From: Streptomyces luomodiensis
GTDB taxonomy: Bacteria > Actinomycetota > Actinomycetes > Streptomycetales > Streptomycetaceae
NCBI RefSeq assembly: GCF_031679605.1
Contig: NZ_CP117522.1
Span: 248,001-312,000, forward strand
Length of the DNA stretch: 64,000 nucleotides
Direction of reading: 5' to 3'
This document shows, in pieces, positions 35,595-44,834 of the stretch. The position numbers and the translations under genes were made by a program. Each line of letters starts with the position of its first letter. Position 1 is the first letter of the stretch. The notes under the pieces are model-generated. The model worked only from the letters and a program-made list of their open reading frames with translations, had not been told where the DNA came from and did not search any database.

Positions 35595-36334
35595 CTGTAC
35601 TCGTTCTCGCTCTCATCGCCGGGGCCGTCATCGGTCTCGCGCTTGGAGCCCTCGGCGGCGGTGGCAGCGTCCTTGCCGTGCCGGCACTGATCTACCTGCT
35701 CGGCTTCACTCCGGCCGCCGCCACCACGGCCAGCCTGATCATCGTCACCGCCACCTCCGCCACCGCCCTGTACGCCCACACCCGCGACGGGAACGTGGCA
35801 TGGAGGACGGGGACGCTGTTCGCTGCGGCGGGCATCGTGCCCGCCTTCCTCGCCGGGGCCGTCGCCGGGCGCCTTCCCGAAGCGGTGCTGACGGCGGCGT
35901 TCGCAGTCATCGCCGCGCTGGCGGCCGTGCGTATGCTGCGTCCGTCCGCGTCAGAGCCGCCGGACCGAATCCGGCCCGGCAAGGCGGCCGGTGCCGGTGC
36001 CGGACTCGGCGCCGTGACGGGCTTTCTAGGGGTCGGTGGGGGATTCCTCGCCGTGCCCGCCCTGGTGAGCGTCCTGGGACTGGCCATGCGGCGGGCGGTG
36101 GGCACCAGCCTGCTCGTCATCACGGTGAACTCACTCGCCGCGCTCGCCGCTCGCACCGGCACCAGTGGCGGGCTCCGCTGGGAGATCATCGGCCCCTTCA
36201 CCGGCGCCGCGATCCTCGGCGCCTGGGACGGCAAACGGCTCGCGGCGCAGATCTCCGGCACCACCCTTCAGAAAATCTTCGCCGGCGTGCTGCTGGCGGT
36301 GGCGGCCTTCATGCTCGTTGACGTGATCGTCTGA
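35591..36334 (+). CDS. TauE/SafE-family membrane transporter (sulfite or organosulfonate export)
   Basis: A 247-residue integral membrane protein with about 7-8 hydrophobic segments. The duplicated family signature is visible: LGALGGGGSVLAVPALIYLLGF in the first half and FLGVGGGFLAVPALVSVLGL in the second, both glycine-rich loops of TSUP/TauE proteins. GTG 35591 overlaps the rhodanese stop. In CstR-regulated operons TauE homologues are thought to export sulfite or thiosulfate produced by persulfide oxidation, which fits here. Confidence 0.9.
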   Translation: MTVLVLALIAGAVIGLALGALGGGGSVLAVPALIYLLGFTPAAATTASLIIVTATSATALYAHTRDGNVAWRTGTLFAAAGIVPAFLAGAVAGRLPEAVLTAAFAVIAALAAVRMLRPSASEPPDRIRPGKAAGAGAGLGAVTGFLGVGGGFLAVPALVSVLGLAMRRAVGTSLLVITVNSLAALAARTGTSGGLRWEIIGPFTGAAILGAWDGKRLAAQISGTTLQKIFAGVLLAVAAFMLVDVIV

Positions 36335-36354
36335 ACACGAGGACCAGCAACGGC

Positions 36355-36590
36355 TCAGGCGAGGGACAGGGAGAACCTCTCCAGCCGTCTGCGCATCAGG
36401 ACGATGCCGGTCAGTGCGGCCGTGACGGCGAGGGCCGGGTAGTTCCACCACTGCACGGGTACCGACCGGCCGGACAGGCGGATTGGGCACCACGTCGGTG
36501 GGGGCGCCGACCAGGATCGCTGTGGCCAGGGCACCGAGGCCCGCCACAGTCCACTGCCGGGTCCGCCAAGCACGCAGTGTGCCGCGGCAC
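36355..36590 (-). pseudogene. Frameshifted small membrane-protein gene downstream of the csoR-like gene
   Basis: One frame reads WRTRQWTVAGLGALATAILV and GAPTDVVPNP. A second continues SVPVQWWNYPALAVTAALTGIVL and ends MRRRLERFSLSLA. The two halves make one sensible two-helix membrane protein only if a frameshift near 36480 is allowed. The last 13 residues closely resemble the end of the neighbouring CsoR-like protein ([12 protein letters not shown]). I do not recognise the family. Confidence 0.45.
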
Positions 36591-36596
36591 CACAGC

Positions 36597-36890
<294 letters not shown>

Positions 36891-36896
36891 TTAGAG

Positions 36897-36912
36897 ATAC
36901 CCCCTTGGGTAT
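36897..36912. promoter_or_regulatory. CstR/CsoR-type operator between repressor and rhodanese genes
   Basis: ATACCCCCTTGGGTAT is a near-perfect inverted repeat 18 bp from the repressor start. A weaker half-related TACCGAAGGGGTA follows at 36915-36927. It matches the two elements at 33756-33808, implying autoregulation and control of the rhodanese at 36956. Confidence 0.72.
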
Positions 36913-36955
36913 CCTACCGAAGGGGTAACCCGAACCAAGCAAAGGAAAATCCCCC

Positions 36956-37525
36956 GTGCCACCCACCACCATCGCCCTCACCGCCGATCAGGCCAACGCC
37001 CGCCTGCACGAGCTGACCGTCATCGACGTGCGCACCCCCGGCGAATACGCCTCCGGCCACCTGCCCGGCGCCCACAGCATTCCCCTCGACCGCCTCGATG
37101 CCGCCCTGCCCGCCCTGAAGACCGCGGCAGACCGCGGCGACCTCCTCATCGTGTGCGCCTCCGGCGCCCGCTCCGCCCGAGCCTGCCGGCGCCTGGCCGA
37201 CCAGGGCATCACCGCCGCCACCCTCACCGGCGGCACCACCGCCTGGACACAGCGCGGCCACGACACCCACCGACCCGCCGGCACCCGCACTCCCTGGGCC
37301 ATGGACCGCCAGGTCCGCCTCGCCGCCGGAACGCTGGTCCTGACCGGCCTCATAGCCGGACGACGTAGGAATGCGGCCCGCTGGCTCTCCGCGGGCGTCG
37401 CCGGCGGTCTGGTTGTCTCCGCCCTCACCAATACCTGCGGCATGGCCAAGATCCTCGCCAAGCTCCCCCACAACCAGCCCAAGGCCACCGACCTGGACGC
37501 CACCCTCGCCGCCCTGACCGGTTGA
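36956..37525 (+). CDS. Rhodanese fused to a DUF2892-like membrane domain
   Basis: A 189-residue protein from GTG 36956 (AAAGGA upstream). Residues 1-105 are a rhodanese domain: LTVIDVRTPGEYASGHLPGAHSIPL and active-site Cys in IVCASGARS. Residues about 125-170 hold two short hydrophobic segments (LAAGTLVLTGLIAG; WLSAGVAGGLVVSALTNTCGM) of the DUF2892 type, with a conserved-looking TNTCGM Cys. This YgaP-like layout places a sulfurtransferase at the inner membrane face. Confidence 0.9.
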   Translation: MPPTTIALTADQANARLHELTVIDVRTPGEYASGHLPGAHSIPLDRLDAALPALKTAADRGDLLIVCASGARSARACRRLADQGITAATLTGGTTAWTQRGHDTHRPAGTRTPWAMDRQVRLAAGTLVLTGLIAGRRRNAARWLSAGVAGGLVVSALTNTCGMAKILAKLPHNQPKATDLDATLAALTG

Positions 37526-37589
37526 CCCCCTGGCCGCAGGGCGACTGCCCCAGGTACCAGGTCAAGCCTCCAGCGAAGACAGCGGCGGC

Positions 37590-38714
37590 GTTCTTGTGCT
37601 TGAGCGGGGACAGCCGCGCGACGTCCTCGTCGCGGATGTCGTGACCCTCGGCGCGGAGCTGGGCCACGGCGATGTCGGTGTGCTTCGTCGTCCACAGCAC
37701 CACGGCGTTCAGGACCAGGCCGAGCACGCCGAGCTGGTCCTCCATGCCCGTCCCGGTACGCCTGGTGGATGGTGCCGCGCTTGCCGTGGCACACGTCCCT
37801 CGCGAGCATGTGCCGGGACTCCTCCACGGTGAGCTGCCGGTTCATCTGGCGGCGGTAGGTGTCGTCCACCGGGTCGACCACGGCCAGCAGATGCAGGGGC
37901 TTGGCGATCCGCCCGTACTCGGCGAACGCCTGCCCCAGCGGCGTGGGACGCCCCTCACACCCGAACATCCGCAGCAGGTCATAGGCCCTCACCTGGTTGG
38001 TGACCCGGCCACCCGCGGCATGTCCGGCCAGTGCACGATCACCTTGTTCAGGTTCGCCCGGTCCCGCGCGATGTCCTCCAGCGGCCCGTACGTCCCCGTC
38101 TCCACCCCGGGCAAGCTCGTCCGCCAGAACCGCTGGCCGTCCAGGTCACGGAACCGCGGGCTGAAGGTGTAGCCGAGGATCTTGAACAGGCCGAACACCA
38201 CGTCGGAACAGGAGGCGTTGTCGATCGCCACAGTCTCCGGCTTCACCCCGCCGTCCAGGTTCACCAGCGCGTCCAGGATGTGCAGCGAGTCGCGCGGCGT
38301 GCCCGGCACCACCATCTGCCCGATCCCGGCGACCTGGTCGTTGACGGCGTTCAGCCAGGTGATGCCGCGCCGTCGCCGAAGTACTTCGGCGACGGCGCGG
38401 CGTTGATCGTACGGACGGGGACGACGAACCGCAGCCCGCGCGACGGTGGCGTGCAGCCCGTCGCCCCAGTACGCCACGATCGGTACCTCGGCCTGGGCGT
38501 TGATCAGCTTCGGGTTGGCCACGGCGGTGGTGTCGGCGCGCAGGTAGTACTGGTCGATGTGGACCAGCCGGGAGCAGGCCAGGGCCTCGATGACCGGGTT
38601 GACCACCGACTCGTCGTCGAGGAAGAAGAACCGCTCCAGCTCGGGCCGGGTCGGCTCCTCGTTGAACTTCCCGTGCGACGCGGCCTGCTCATCAGTTGAG
38701 AATTCCACCGGCAC
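37590..38714 (-). pseudogene. Tn3-family transposase remnant with internal deletion and frameshifts
   Basis: Minus strand from GTG 38714. The first 36 or so residues (PVEFSTDEQAASHGKF, ELERFFFLDDE) are the genuine N-terminus of Tn3-type TnpA. They join directly to the C-terminal catalytic part (LVHIDQYYLRADTTAVANP, IVAYWGDGLHATVA, VKPETVAIDNASCSDVVFGL). Several hundred residues of a normally about 1000-residue protein are missing. Frameshifts follow near 37998 (HWPDM to VRAYDLLRMFG) and 37750 (HQAYRDG to EDQLGVLGLVLNAVVLW). Recognisable sequence ends with RLSPLKHKN at 37590. It cannot encode an active transposase. Confidence 0.85.
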
Positions 38715-38734
38715 CCGGCGGACAGTAGCCGCCC

Positions 38735-38765
38735 CTTAGCGTTAGCCGTTGTACCGATGGTCCCC
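38735..38765 (-). repeat. Probable Tn3-family terminal inverted repeat
   Basis: Read on the minus strand this begins GGGGACCATCGGTACAACGG and ends CTAACGCTAAG, the GGGG...TAAG form of Tn3-family ends. It lies 21 bp outside the transposase start. No partner end was found around 37526-37590, so the element is incomplete. The remaining bases between 38766 and 38908 show no gene. Confidence 0.65.
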
Positions 38766-38908
38766 AGGGCCGAACAACGGCGACCGTGCCCACGCCGCGG
38801 TACGTGAGGACTGACGAAAGCGGAACCAGCGGACAGCCGCCGTGTACGTCCGTCGGCATGAGGCCGGTCTCAGCGGCTTGCGGCCAGGCGGCCGCCTCTC
38901 CGCGTGCG

Positions 38909-39763
38909 TCAGCCGTTCGGCTGCCCCTTCAGCTCTTCCCACAGGTCACGGAGCAGGTCCTCGAGTCGGAGCTCACCCTCTCGGGTGTGGGCGCCACGTT
39001 CGAGACCGCCCCGGATGAGTTTCTCGGCGGCGGGCAGGGCGAACAGGCCGGCCCACGCCTGGTGCTCGCAAGTGAATCCCCCGTCCAGGTCCACCGCCGG
39101 CACGGCCGCCTTGGCTGCCCCGATGACGCCATCAGGCAGCGCCGCGATGTTCCGAGCGAGCCGGTCGACGAAGGCGTCGAGCTCGTCGGCGGGCAGTGCG
39201 CGGTTGATCCAGCCATAGCGCTCGGCGGTCTCCGCGTCGACCGGGTCGCCGCCGAGCAGGATCTCGAGTGCGCGATTGCGGCCCAGACGCTGCCCGAGGT
39301 ACTGGGTGGCGCCGCCGCCGGGTGTGATGCCCATCAGCACTTCGACCTGAGCGAGCCTCGCTTTTTCCTTGCTGGCGAACGTCATGTCGGCAGCTGTCAC
39401 GAACTCGGCCCCACCGCCGCGTGCGATACCCGCCAGCTTGACGATCGTGACCTGTGGCTGGTGCCGCACGGCCTCGCCGAACGCCTGGAATACGTTCAGT
39501 CCCTCCGGCGCCTCCAAAGCCAGTTCGTCAAAGGCCGTGGGTTCGTCGATCAGCGTCATGTCGACATGGGGTATGAAGAATTCCGGATCGGCGCTGCTGA
39601 AGACGATGACCCTGACAGAAGAATCCTGGCGAACCTTCTTGAGGAATTTCAGCACGTCTGTCATGAGCTGAACGTCGAGTACGTTCACCGGCGGGTTGTC
39701 GATGACGACGTTCGCCACTCCCCGATCCAGCGACACTCGCAGGGTCGGATACTCCTCTGTCAT
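38909..39763 (-). CDS. Enoyl-CoA hydratase/isomerase (crotonase) family protein
   Basis: A 284-residue crotonase-fold protein from ATG 39763 (GGAG about 9 nt upstream). GVANVVIDNPPVNVLD starts the fold. IVKLAGIARGGGAEFVTAAD holds the oxyanion-hole glycines, and GITPGGGATQYLGQRLGRNRALEIL is typical. An acidic residue at one catalytic site is not obvious in AQVEVLMGITPGGG (Glu in VEVLMG could serve). It diverges from the HxlR regulator at 39932, so it is probably that regulator's target. Substrate unknown. Confidence 0.87.
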   Translation of the reverse strand: MTEEYPTLRVSLDRGVANVVIDNPPVNVLDVQLMTDVLKFLKKVRQDSSVRVIVFSSADPEFFIPHVDMTLIDEPTAFDELALEAPEGLNVFQAFGEAVRHQPQVTIVKLAGIARGGGAEFVTAADMTFASKEKARLAQVEVLMGITPGGGATQYLGQRLGRNRALEILLGGDPVDAETAERYGWINRALPADELDAFVDRLARNIAALPDGVIGAAKAAVPAVDLDGGFTCEHQAWAGLFALPAAEKLIRGGLERGAHTREGELRLEDLLRDLWEELKGQPNG

Positions 39764-39833
39764 AGGGAATTCTCCGGACACGCCAACTCTCCCATTCCAC
39801 ACCCGGGTCGCCGAAGACCACGCGAGCGCTTGA

Positions 39834-39865
39834 ATACCTGTAGGTTCCCGATGTATACCTAGGTT
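39834..39865. promoter_or_regulatory. Candidate HxlR operator
   Basis: Two similar palindromic elements stand between the divergent crotonase and HxlR genes: ATACCTGTAGGTT at 39834-39846 and ATACCTAGGTT at 39855-39865. The cores ACCTGTAGGT and ACCTAGGT are inverted repeats. Their place between the divergent genes fits HxlR binding. Confidence 0.45.
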
Positions 39866-39931
39866 GAGTTGGCTGCCAGGGAACGTCAACTACGCACTTT
39901 CACCATCCTAGGGATGCTCAGGGATACCGAC

Positions 39932-40300
39932 ATGACGCACGACGTCGTCTACAGAGCCGACTGTCCGAGCCGCACCATCCTCGACCAGATCGCGGACAAG
40001 TGGTCGATGCTGGTTCTGGCAGTGCTCAGCGAACCGCGACGGTTCAACGAGATCAAGCGACGCCTTGAAGGCATAACGCAGCGCGTTCTCACTCAGACGC
40101 TACGCCGCCTTGAGCGCAATGGGATGATCACCCGGCGAGTGCTGCCCGGCCGGCCGCTCGGAGTGGAGTACTCGCTCACGCCGCTCGGCCGGTCCCTCCA
40201 GGGTCCGTTCGGCGAGCTGTACAACTGGACGGTGGAGAACATGGATGTGATCCAGTCGTTTCAGCGCGCTTACGACCATCGTGGCGAGCAGTCGACCTGA
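39932..40300 (+). CDS. HxlR-family transcriptional regulator
   Basis: About 122 residues. ATG 39932 (MTHDVVYRADCPSRTILDQI) is chosen because CAGGGA sits about 8 nt upstream and the length suits the family; ATG 39914 is possible. The winged HTH covers DKWSMLVLAVLSEPRRFNEIKRRLEGITQRVLTQTLRRLERNGMITRR. The N-terminal Cys next to the DNA-binding domain is the residue that reacts with quinones or electrophiles in YodB/HypR-type members, so it may sense a reactive compound. Confidence 0.9.
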   Translation: MTHDVVYRADCPSRTILDQIADKWSMLVLAVLSEPRRFNEIKRRLEGITQRVLTQTLRRLERNGMITRRVLPGRPLGVEYSLTPLGRSLQGPFGELYNWTVENMDVIQSFQRAYDHRGEQST

Positions 40301-40322
40301 TGGCGTTTGGGGGCACGAGGGC

Positions 40323-41249
40323 TCAGGCCCTGGCAGGGCGGGTGGCGATCTGCCGCAGCAGTTCCATCACCGCTCGGGCACGGGCGGTCTGGGTCATACC
40401 TTTCACAGAGGAGATCTTGACTTCGAGCGGGGGGCTTCCGTCCCGCAGCTCCAGTTCCGCGATCTCGCCACCGCCGTAGGTCTGGCTGGTCGCCGGCCGC
40501 TGGTTCAGCACGGAGTATCCGAGTCCCCGGGCCACCAGGGAACGTACGGTTTCGTAGCTCTGGGTGCGGTAGCGGACATCGGGCGCGGTGCCGGTGGCGG
40601 CCACCAGCGAGCGGAAGTAGTCGCGGCTGTGCGGCAGGTCGAGCAGGACGAGGGGTTCCGCGGACAGTTCGGCCAGCTCCACGGTGCCCTGCCGGGCCAG
40701 CGGGTGATCGGCCGGGACGATGACGTAGGCCGGGGCGTGCGCGATCGTCTCGCTGCGCAGGTCAAGTTCGGCCGACAGGCCGAGGTCGTAGGTGAGGGCG
40801 AAGTCGATGTGCCCCGCGCCCAGGGCTTGGACGAGCTGATCCGTCTCCGCTTCCACCACGTCGATCTCGATGTCCGGGTAGCGGCTGGTGCATTCGCTGA
40901 ACAGGGGCGGCAGGTAGTACGGGGCCAGCGTCACGAAGCAGCCGACGGCCACCGGCCCGGAGATGGTCTCGCCGTCTCCCCGGGCCTCCCGCTCGACCTC
41001 GCGCGCGCGGGCCAGCAGCTCGCGCGCATGCTGCTGAAGCCTCTCCCCCGCCGGCGTCAGGGTCAGTCCCCGGCCCCTGCGGCGGATGAACAGCTGGACC
41101 CGTAGGTCGCGCTCCAGGTTGTGGATGGCCGCGGACACGGCGGACTGCGCGATGTGGAGCTCCCCGGACGCCTCCGTCATCGAACCGCGCTCGGCGGCGA
41201 CGAGGAAGTAGCGGAGTTGCAAGAGGGTGAAACCCACCGGTGACGTCAT
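40323..41249 (-). CDS. LysR-family regulator, probable regulator of the amidohydrolase operon
   Basis: A 308-residue protein. ATG 41249 (MTSPVGFTLLQLRYFLVAAERG) is chosen for its AAGGG six bases upstream; ATG 41282 is an alternative. The N-terminal HTH (GSMTEASGELHIAQSAVSAAIHNLE) and the effector domain with TLAPYYLPPLFSECTSRYPD are typical. It sits directly downstream of the transporter and catabolic operon on the same strand, and a pair of T-N11-A palindromes lies at the operon's far end. Confidence 0.92.
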   Translation of the reverse strand: MTSPVGFTLLQLRYFLVAAERGSMTEASGELHIAQSAVSAAIHNLERDLRVQLFIRRRGRGLTLTPAGERLQQHARELLARAREVEREARGDGETISGPVAVGCFVTLAPYYLPPLFSECTSRYPDIEIDVVEAETDQLVQALGAGHIDFALTYDLGLSAELDLRSETIAHAPAYVIVPADHPLARQGTVELAELSAEPLVLLDLPHSRDYFRSLVAATGTAPDVRYRTQSYETVRSLVARGLGYSVLNQRPATSQTYGGGEIAELELRDGSPPLEVKISSVKGMTQTARARAVMELLRQIATRPARA

Positions 41250-41309
41250 GCGTGACCCTTGCGCCTGGTGATCCGTGTCCATGCCGACGCCGACCCTACG
41301 CGGAAGTGC

Positions 41310-42662
41310 CTAGCGGCGCTCAGGAGGAGTGTCGGACACGTCCTCGGGGCGCAGCAGGGCGGAACCGGCGGTCTCCTTCAGGGACAGCGCGGCGATGAGG
41401 CCGCCGATGGCGAACACCATCAGGTAGGGGCCGGGCAGCAGGGTGCTGCCGGTCGCGGAGATGAGCACGGTCATCAGGTACGGCACCGTGCCGGCGAACA
41501 GGGCGGCGGTGAGGTTGTAGGCGATGGACAGGCCGCTCTGGCGGGTGCGGGTGGGGAAGATCTCCGCCGACCACACGGCGTAGGTGCCGAGGATCGCGGC
41601 GAGGATCACGCCGAGCAGCAGACCGGCGATCCACGTTCCGGCGAGCCCGGTCCGCATGAGGAGGAACGCGGGGGTGGAGACCACCAGGAGGGCTGTGGTG
41701 GCTCCGACGAAGACCGGTTTGCGTCCCACGCGGTCGGACAGGAGCCCGAACACCGGGACCAGCACCAGGCCCAGCAGCGAGATCACCGTGGACAGCAGGG
41801 CGGCGCCGCCGGCCGAGTGCCCCAGGTGGTCGGTCTCGTAGGTGACCAGGTAGGTCAGCACCATGTAGAAGGGCACGTGCATGGCCGCCATCAGGCCCGC
41901 CGCCTGGAGCAGCTGCCGCTTGTGGGAGCGGAGCAGCTCCCGCACGGGGCTCCGCGGCACGGTGTCGTTGGCTTCGAGTGCCCGGTACTCGGGGGTGTCC
42001 TCGATCTTGTTGCGGATGATGAAACCGATGATGCCCAGTGGCGCGGAGACGAGGAAGGGGATGCGCCAGCCCCAGGACGACAGCTGGCCCTCCTCGAGCC
42101 CCGTGGACAACAGCAGGTAGACGAACGAACCGGCGAGAAAGCCCAGCAGGGAGCCGACCTCCAGCCAGCTCACACCGAATCCGCGACGGCGCCGGGGGGC
42201 GCTCTCGGCGAGGAAGCTCGCCGCGCTGCCGAACTCACCGCCCGCCGCGAATCCCTGTATCAGGCGGAGAACCACCAGGAGCACCGGGGCGGCGACCCCG
42301 ATCGACGCGTAGCCGGGAAGCAGACCGATCGTCAGCGTCGCACCGGACATCATGAAGATGACCAGCGACAGCGTGCGCTTGCGGCCGATCCTGTCACCGA
42401 GCGGCCCGAACACCATGGCACCGATCGGCCGGATGCCGAACGACACGGCGAACACTCCGAACACGGCGAGCAGTCCGGTGGTGCCGTTCTCCGACGGGAA
42501 GAACACGTCCGCGACGGTGCCGGCGAGATAGGCGTAGGCCGCCCAGTCGAACCAGTGCACGAACACGCCGACGGCACCCGCGGCAACGCTCCTGCGCAGT
42601 GCGACGACGTCGGTGGCCACCTCGACCTCGGCCGTCCTGACGTCGGTGTGAGAAGTAGGCAT
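41310..42662 (-). CDS. MFS transporter of the metabolite:H+ symporter (MHS) family
   Basis: A 450-residue, 12-helix protein. VFVHWFDWAAYAYLAG, RPIGAMVFGPLGDRIGRKRTL and LRLIQGFAAGGEFGSAASFLAE are the signature segments of KgtP/ProP/ShiA-like importers. WRIPFLVSAPLGIIG and SDRVGRKPVF follow in the second half. The family imports organic acids, betaines and aromatic acids. Gene order suggests it imports the substrate of the M20/RidA/aspartase operon. Confidence 0.92.
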   Translation of the reverse strand: MPTSHTDVRTAEVEVATDVVALRRSVAAGAVGVFVHWFDWAAYAYLAGTVADVFFPSENGTTGLLAVFGVFAVSFGIRPIGAMVFGPLGDRIGRKRTLSLVIFMMSGATLTIGLLPGYASIGVAAPVLLVVLRLIQGFAAGGEFGSAASFLAESAPRRRRGFGVSWLEVGSLLGFLAGSFVYLLLSTGLEEGQLSSWGWRIPFLVSAPLGIIGFIIRNKIEDTPEYRALEANDTVPRSPVRELLRSHKRQLLQAAGLMAAMHVPFYMVLTYLVTYETDHLGHSAGGAALLSTVISLLGLVLVPVFGLLSDRVGRKPVFVGATTALLVVSTPAFLLMRTGLAGTWIAGLLLGVILAAILGTYAVWSAEIFPTRTRQSGLSIAYNLTAALFAGTVPYLMTVLISATGSTLLPGPYLMVFAIGGLIAALSLKETAGSALLRPEDVSDTPPERR

Positions 42663-42729
42663 GCGCGCCTCCTTGGGAAATGGGGTGGAACAAGCCGGAG
42701 CTGTGCGGGTGCCGCCGAGTGCCGTGCCC

Positions 42730-44172
42730 TCAGTGCGCGGGCCGGCCGGTCAGGGAGGCGGGGCTGGTGAGCACGCGGAGTTCCGCCTCGGTCAGCAGCT
42801 CGCGCTCTCGTACCAGGTCGAGCGCGGGCCGGCCGGAGTGGTGCGCCTCCAGTGCGATGGCGCAAGCGGTCTCATAGCCGAGTGCGGGGCTGAGCGCGGT
42901 GACCAGGCCGGTGGAGGCGGCGACGGCCTGTGCGAGTCGGTGCCGGTTGGCGGTGATGCCGCGGACACAGTGCTCGGTGAGGACGGCGATCCCCGCGGTG
43001 AGGTGGTCGAGGCCGGCGCTCAGGCTCCGGTAGATGACCGGCTCGAAGGCGTTGAGCTGGAGCTGGCCGCCCTCGGCGGCGAGAGTGACGGTCACGTCGT
43101 TGCCGATGATCTCGAACGCGATCTGGTTGACCGCCTCGGGGATCACCGGGTTGACCTTGCCGGGCATGATGGACGATCCGGCCTGGCGTGCGGGGAGATT
43201 GATCTCGCCGAGCCCAAACTGCGGTCCCGAGGACAGCAGGCGCAGATCGTTGCAGATCTTGGAGAGTTTCACCGCGATCCGCTTGAGCACGCCGGAGAGC
43301 TGGACGAAGACGCCGACGTCCTGGGTGGCCTCGATGAGGTCGGGCGAGGACTGAAGCGTCGGTATGCCCGTCAGCCGGCGCAGGTGCTCCACCGCGCGCT
43401 CCCGGTAGCCCGAGCGGGCGTTGAGGCCGGTGCCGATCGCCGTGCCGCCGAGGTTGAGCTCATGAAGCAGCAGCCTGGCCTCCGCGAGCCGCTGCTCGTC
43501 CTCGGCGAGCGTGGCGGCGAACGCCCCGAACTCCTGGCCCAGCGTCATGGGCACGGCGTCCTGCAACTGGGTGCGGCCCATCTTGAGTACGTCGGCGAAC
43601 TCTGCGGCCTTGGCTTCGAAGGCTCCGCGCAGGCGGGCCAGTACGGCGAGCAGTTCGGCGATGTGCGCGTCCAGCGCCAGTTTCACCGCGGTCGGATAGA
43701 CGTCGTTGGTGCTCTGCCCGAGGTTGACGTGGTCGAGGGGGTGCAGGGCGGAGTATTCCCCGCGGCGCCGCCCGAGGAGTTCCAGGGCGCGGTTGGCGAT
43801 CACCTCGTTGGCGTTCATGTTCGTCGACGTGCCGGCGCCGCCCTGGATGAGGTCGACCACGAACTGCTCGTGCAGCGCGCCGTCGCGGATCTCGGCACAG
43901 GCGTCGGCGATCGCCGACGCGAGGACGCCGTCCAGCGCGCCGACTTCGGCGTTCGCCAAGGCCGCTGCGTGCTTCACCGTCGCCAGGGCGCCGATCAGGT
44001 GCGGCCGGGCGGCGAGCGTTTCCCCGGTGAGGGGGAAGTTGGCCACCGCGCGGGCGGTGTGCGCCCCGTAGTAGGCGTCCACGGGCACCTCGACGTCACC
44101 GAGCATGTCGTGTTCCGTCCGGTGCCCGTCGCTCGCCGGGGCGGTGTGCTGGGGGCCGGGAGTCAGGGGCAT
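42730..44172 (-). CDS. aspA: Aspartate ammonia-lyase
   Basis: A 480-residue fumarase/aspartase superfamily enzyme. The signature GSSIMPGKVNP carries the catalytic Ser of the flexible loop. GGAGTSTNMNANEVIANRALELLG and LGQSTNDVYPTAVKLAL complete the active site, and N-terminal DMLGDVEVPVDAYYGAHTARAVANFP is typical of aspartases. It converts L-aspartate to fumarate and ammonia. ATG 44172 lies inside the end of the upstream unknown gene (10-bp overlap), with AAGGAC about 5 nt upstream, so it is translationally coupled. In an operon with an amidohydrolase it may deaminate aspartate released from a conjugate. Confidence 0.92.
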   Translation of the reverse strand: MPLTPGPQHTAPASDGHRTEHDMLGDVEVPVDAYYGAHTARAVANFPLTGETLAARPHLIGALATVKHAAALANAEVGALDGVLASAIADACAEIRDGALHEQFVVDLIQGGAGTSTNMNANEVIANRALELLGRRRGEYSALHPLDHVNLGQSTNDVYPTAVKLALDAHIAELLAVLARLRGAFEAKAAEFADVLKMGRTQLQDAVPMTLGQEFGAFAATLAEDEQRLAEARLLLHELNLGGTAIGTGLNARSGYRERAVEHLRRLTGIPTLQSSPDLIEATQDVGVFVQLSGVLKRIAVKLSKICNDLRLLSSGPQFGLGEINLPARQAGSSIMPGKVNPVIPEAVNQIAFEIIGNDVTVTLAAEGGQLQLNAFEPVIYRSLSAGLDHLTAGIAVLTEHCVRGITANRHRLAQAVAASTGLVTALSPALGYETACAIALEAHHSGRPALDLVRERELLTEAELRVLTSPASLTGRPAH

Positions 44173-44834
44173 CGGTGTCCTTGGGGTCGTCGGGGATCGG
44201 GGGGGCCGGCGAACGGCGGGCTCGGACGGGGTCCGGGAGCGGTGAGGCTCCGCGGCAGGCGCGTCCCGGACGCGGTGGTCGTCGGGCTCGTGGTGGTTTC
44301 CGCCCGCCCGGGTGCGTCGGCCGTCACCGCGTACCGGCCGGGGCACGGCCGGGCGAGGCCGGCGTCCGGCACCACGGCGGTGTCCGCGCACGCGGTCACC
44401 GGCACCCCGCGCGGGCGGCCGGGCGGCCACGCCGCGTGCCAGGGGTGTCCCTCGGCGGCCCCGGAGCGGATCCGCGGGGCGGACACGCGCTCGCCACCCG
44501 GAACCACGGCGGGAAGGACGGTCGCCTCCCCGCCGTACGTACCGCGACGGTCCGCGCGGCGCGCCTCGTCCCGCGGCCGGGTCAGCGCCCTCGGCAGGCG
44601 GTCCGGTGCGGGCAGGCCGAGCGGGTGGCGCGCGAGGGTGACCGCAGCGGCCGGTACGCCGGGGGCGCCGGCGCGCCGCCGGGTGGCCGTGAGCGGCCGC
44701 TGGCGGCCGCGGCGCACCCCGGCGAACCGGCCGGTGGTGACCGCCACCGCGCCGGATCCGGACGGGACACCGCCCAGATCCGTCCACCGCATACGGCCGG
44801 CTCGCGGGACCACGGCGGCGATCGCCCCTGTCAT
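44163..44834 (-). CDS. Unknown 223-residue protein coupled to M20 and aspartase genes
   Basis: The frame starts ATG 44834, overlapping the M20 stop as ATGA, and ends TGA 44163, overlapping the aspartase start. Its third codon positions are almost all G or C, as in real genes here, and it fills the only gap in an otherwise continuous operon. The sequence (MTGAIAAVVPRAGRMRWTDL, PAAAVTLARHPLGLPAPDRL, GHPWHAAWPPGRPRGVPVTA) has no signal peptide or membrane helix and many prolines. The last 60 residues are low-complexity Thr/Pro. I do not recognise a family. Confidence 0.6.
   Translation of the reverse strand: MTGAIAAVVPRAGRMRWTDLGGVPSGSGAVAVTTGRFAGVRRGRQRPLTATRRRAGAPGVPAAAVTLARHPLGLPAPDRLPRALTRPRDEARRADRRGTYGGEATVLPAVVPGGERVSAPRIRSGAAEGHPWHAAWPPGRPRGVPVTACADTAVVPDAGLARPCPGRYAVTADAPGRAETTTSPTTTASGTRLPRSLTAPGPRPSPPFAGPPDPRRPQGHRCP

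Noticed and set aside
36355..36573. An intact 72-residue protein downstream of the csoR-like gene
   Set aside because: The sensible membrane segments lie in two frames, so it is better explained as a frameshifted remnant.
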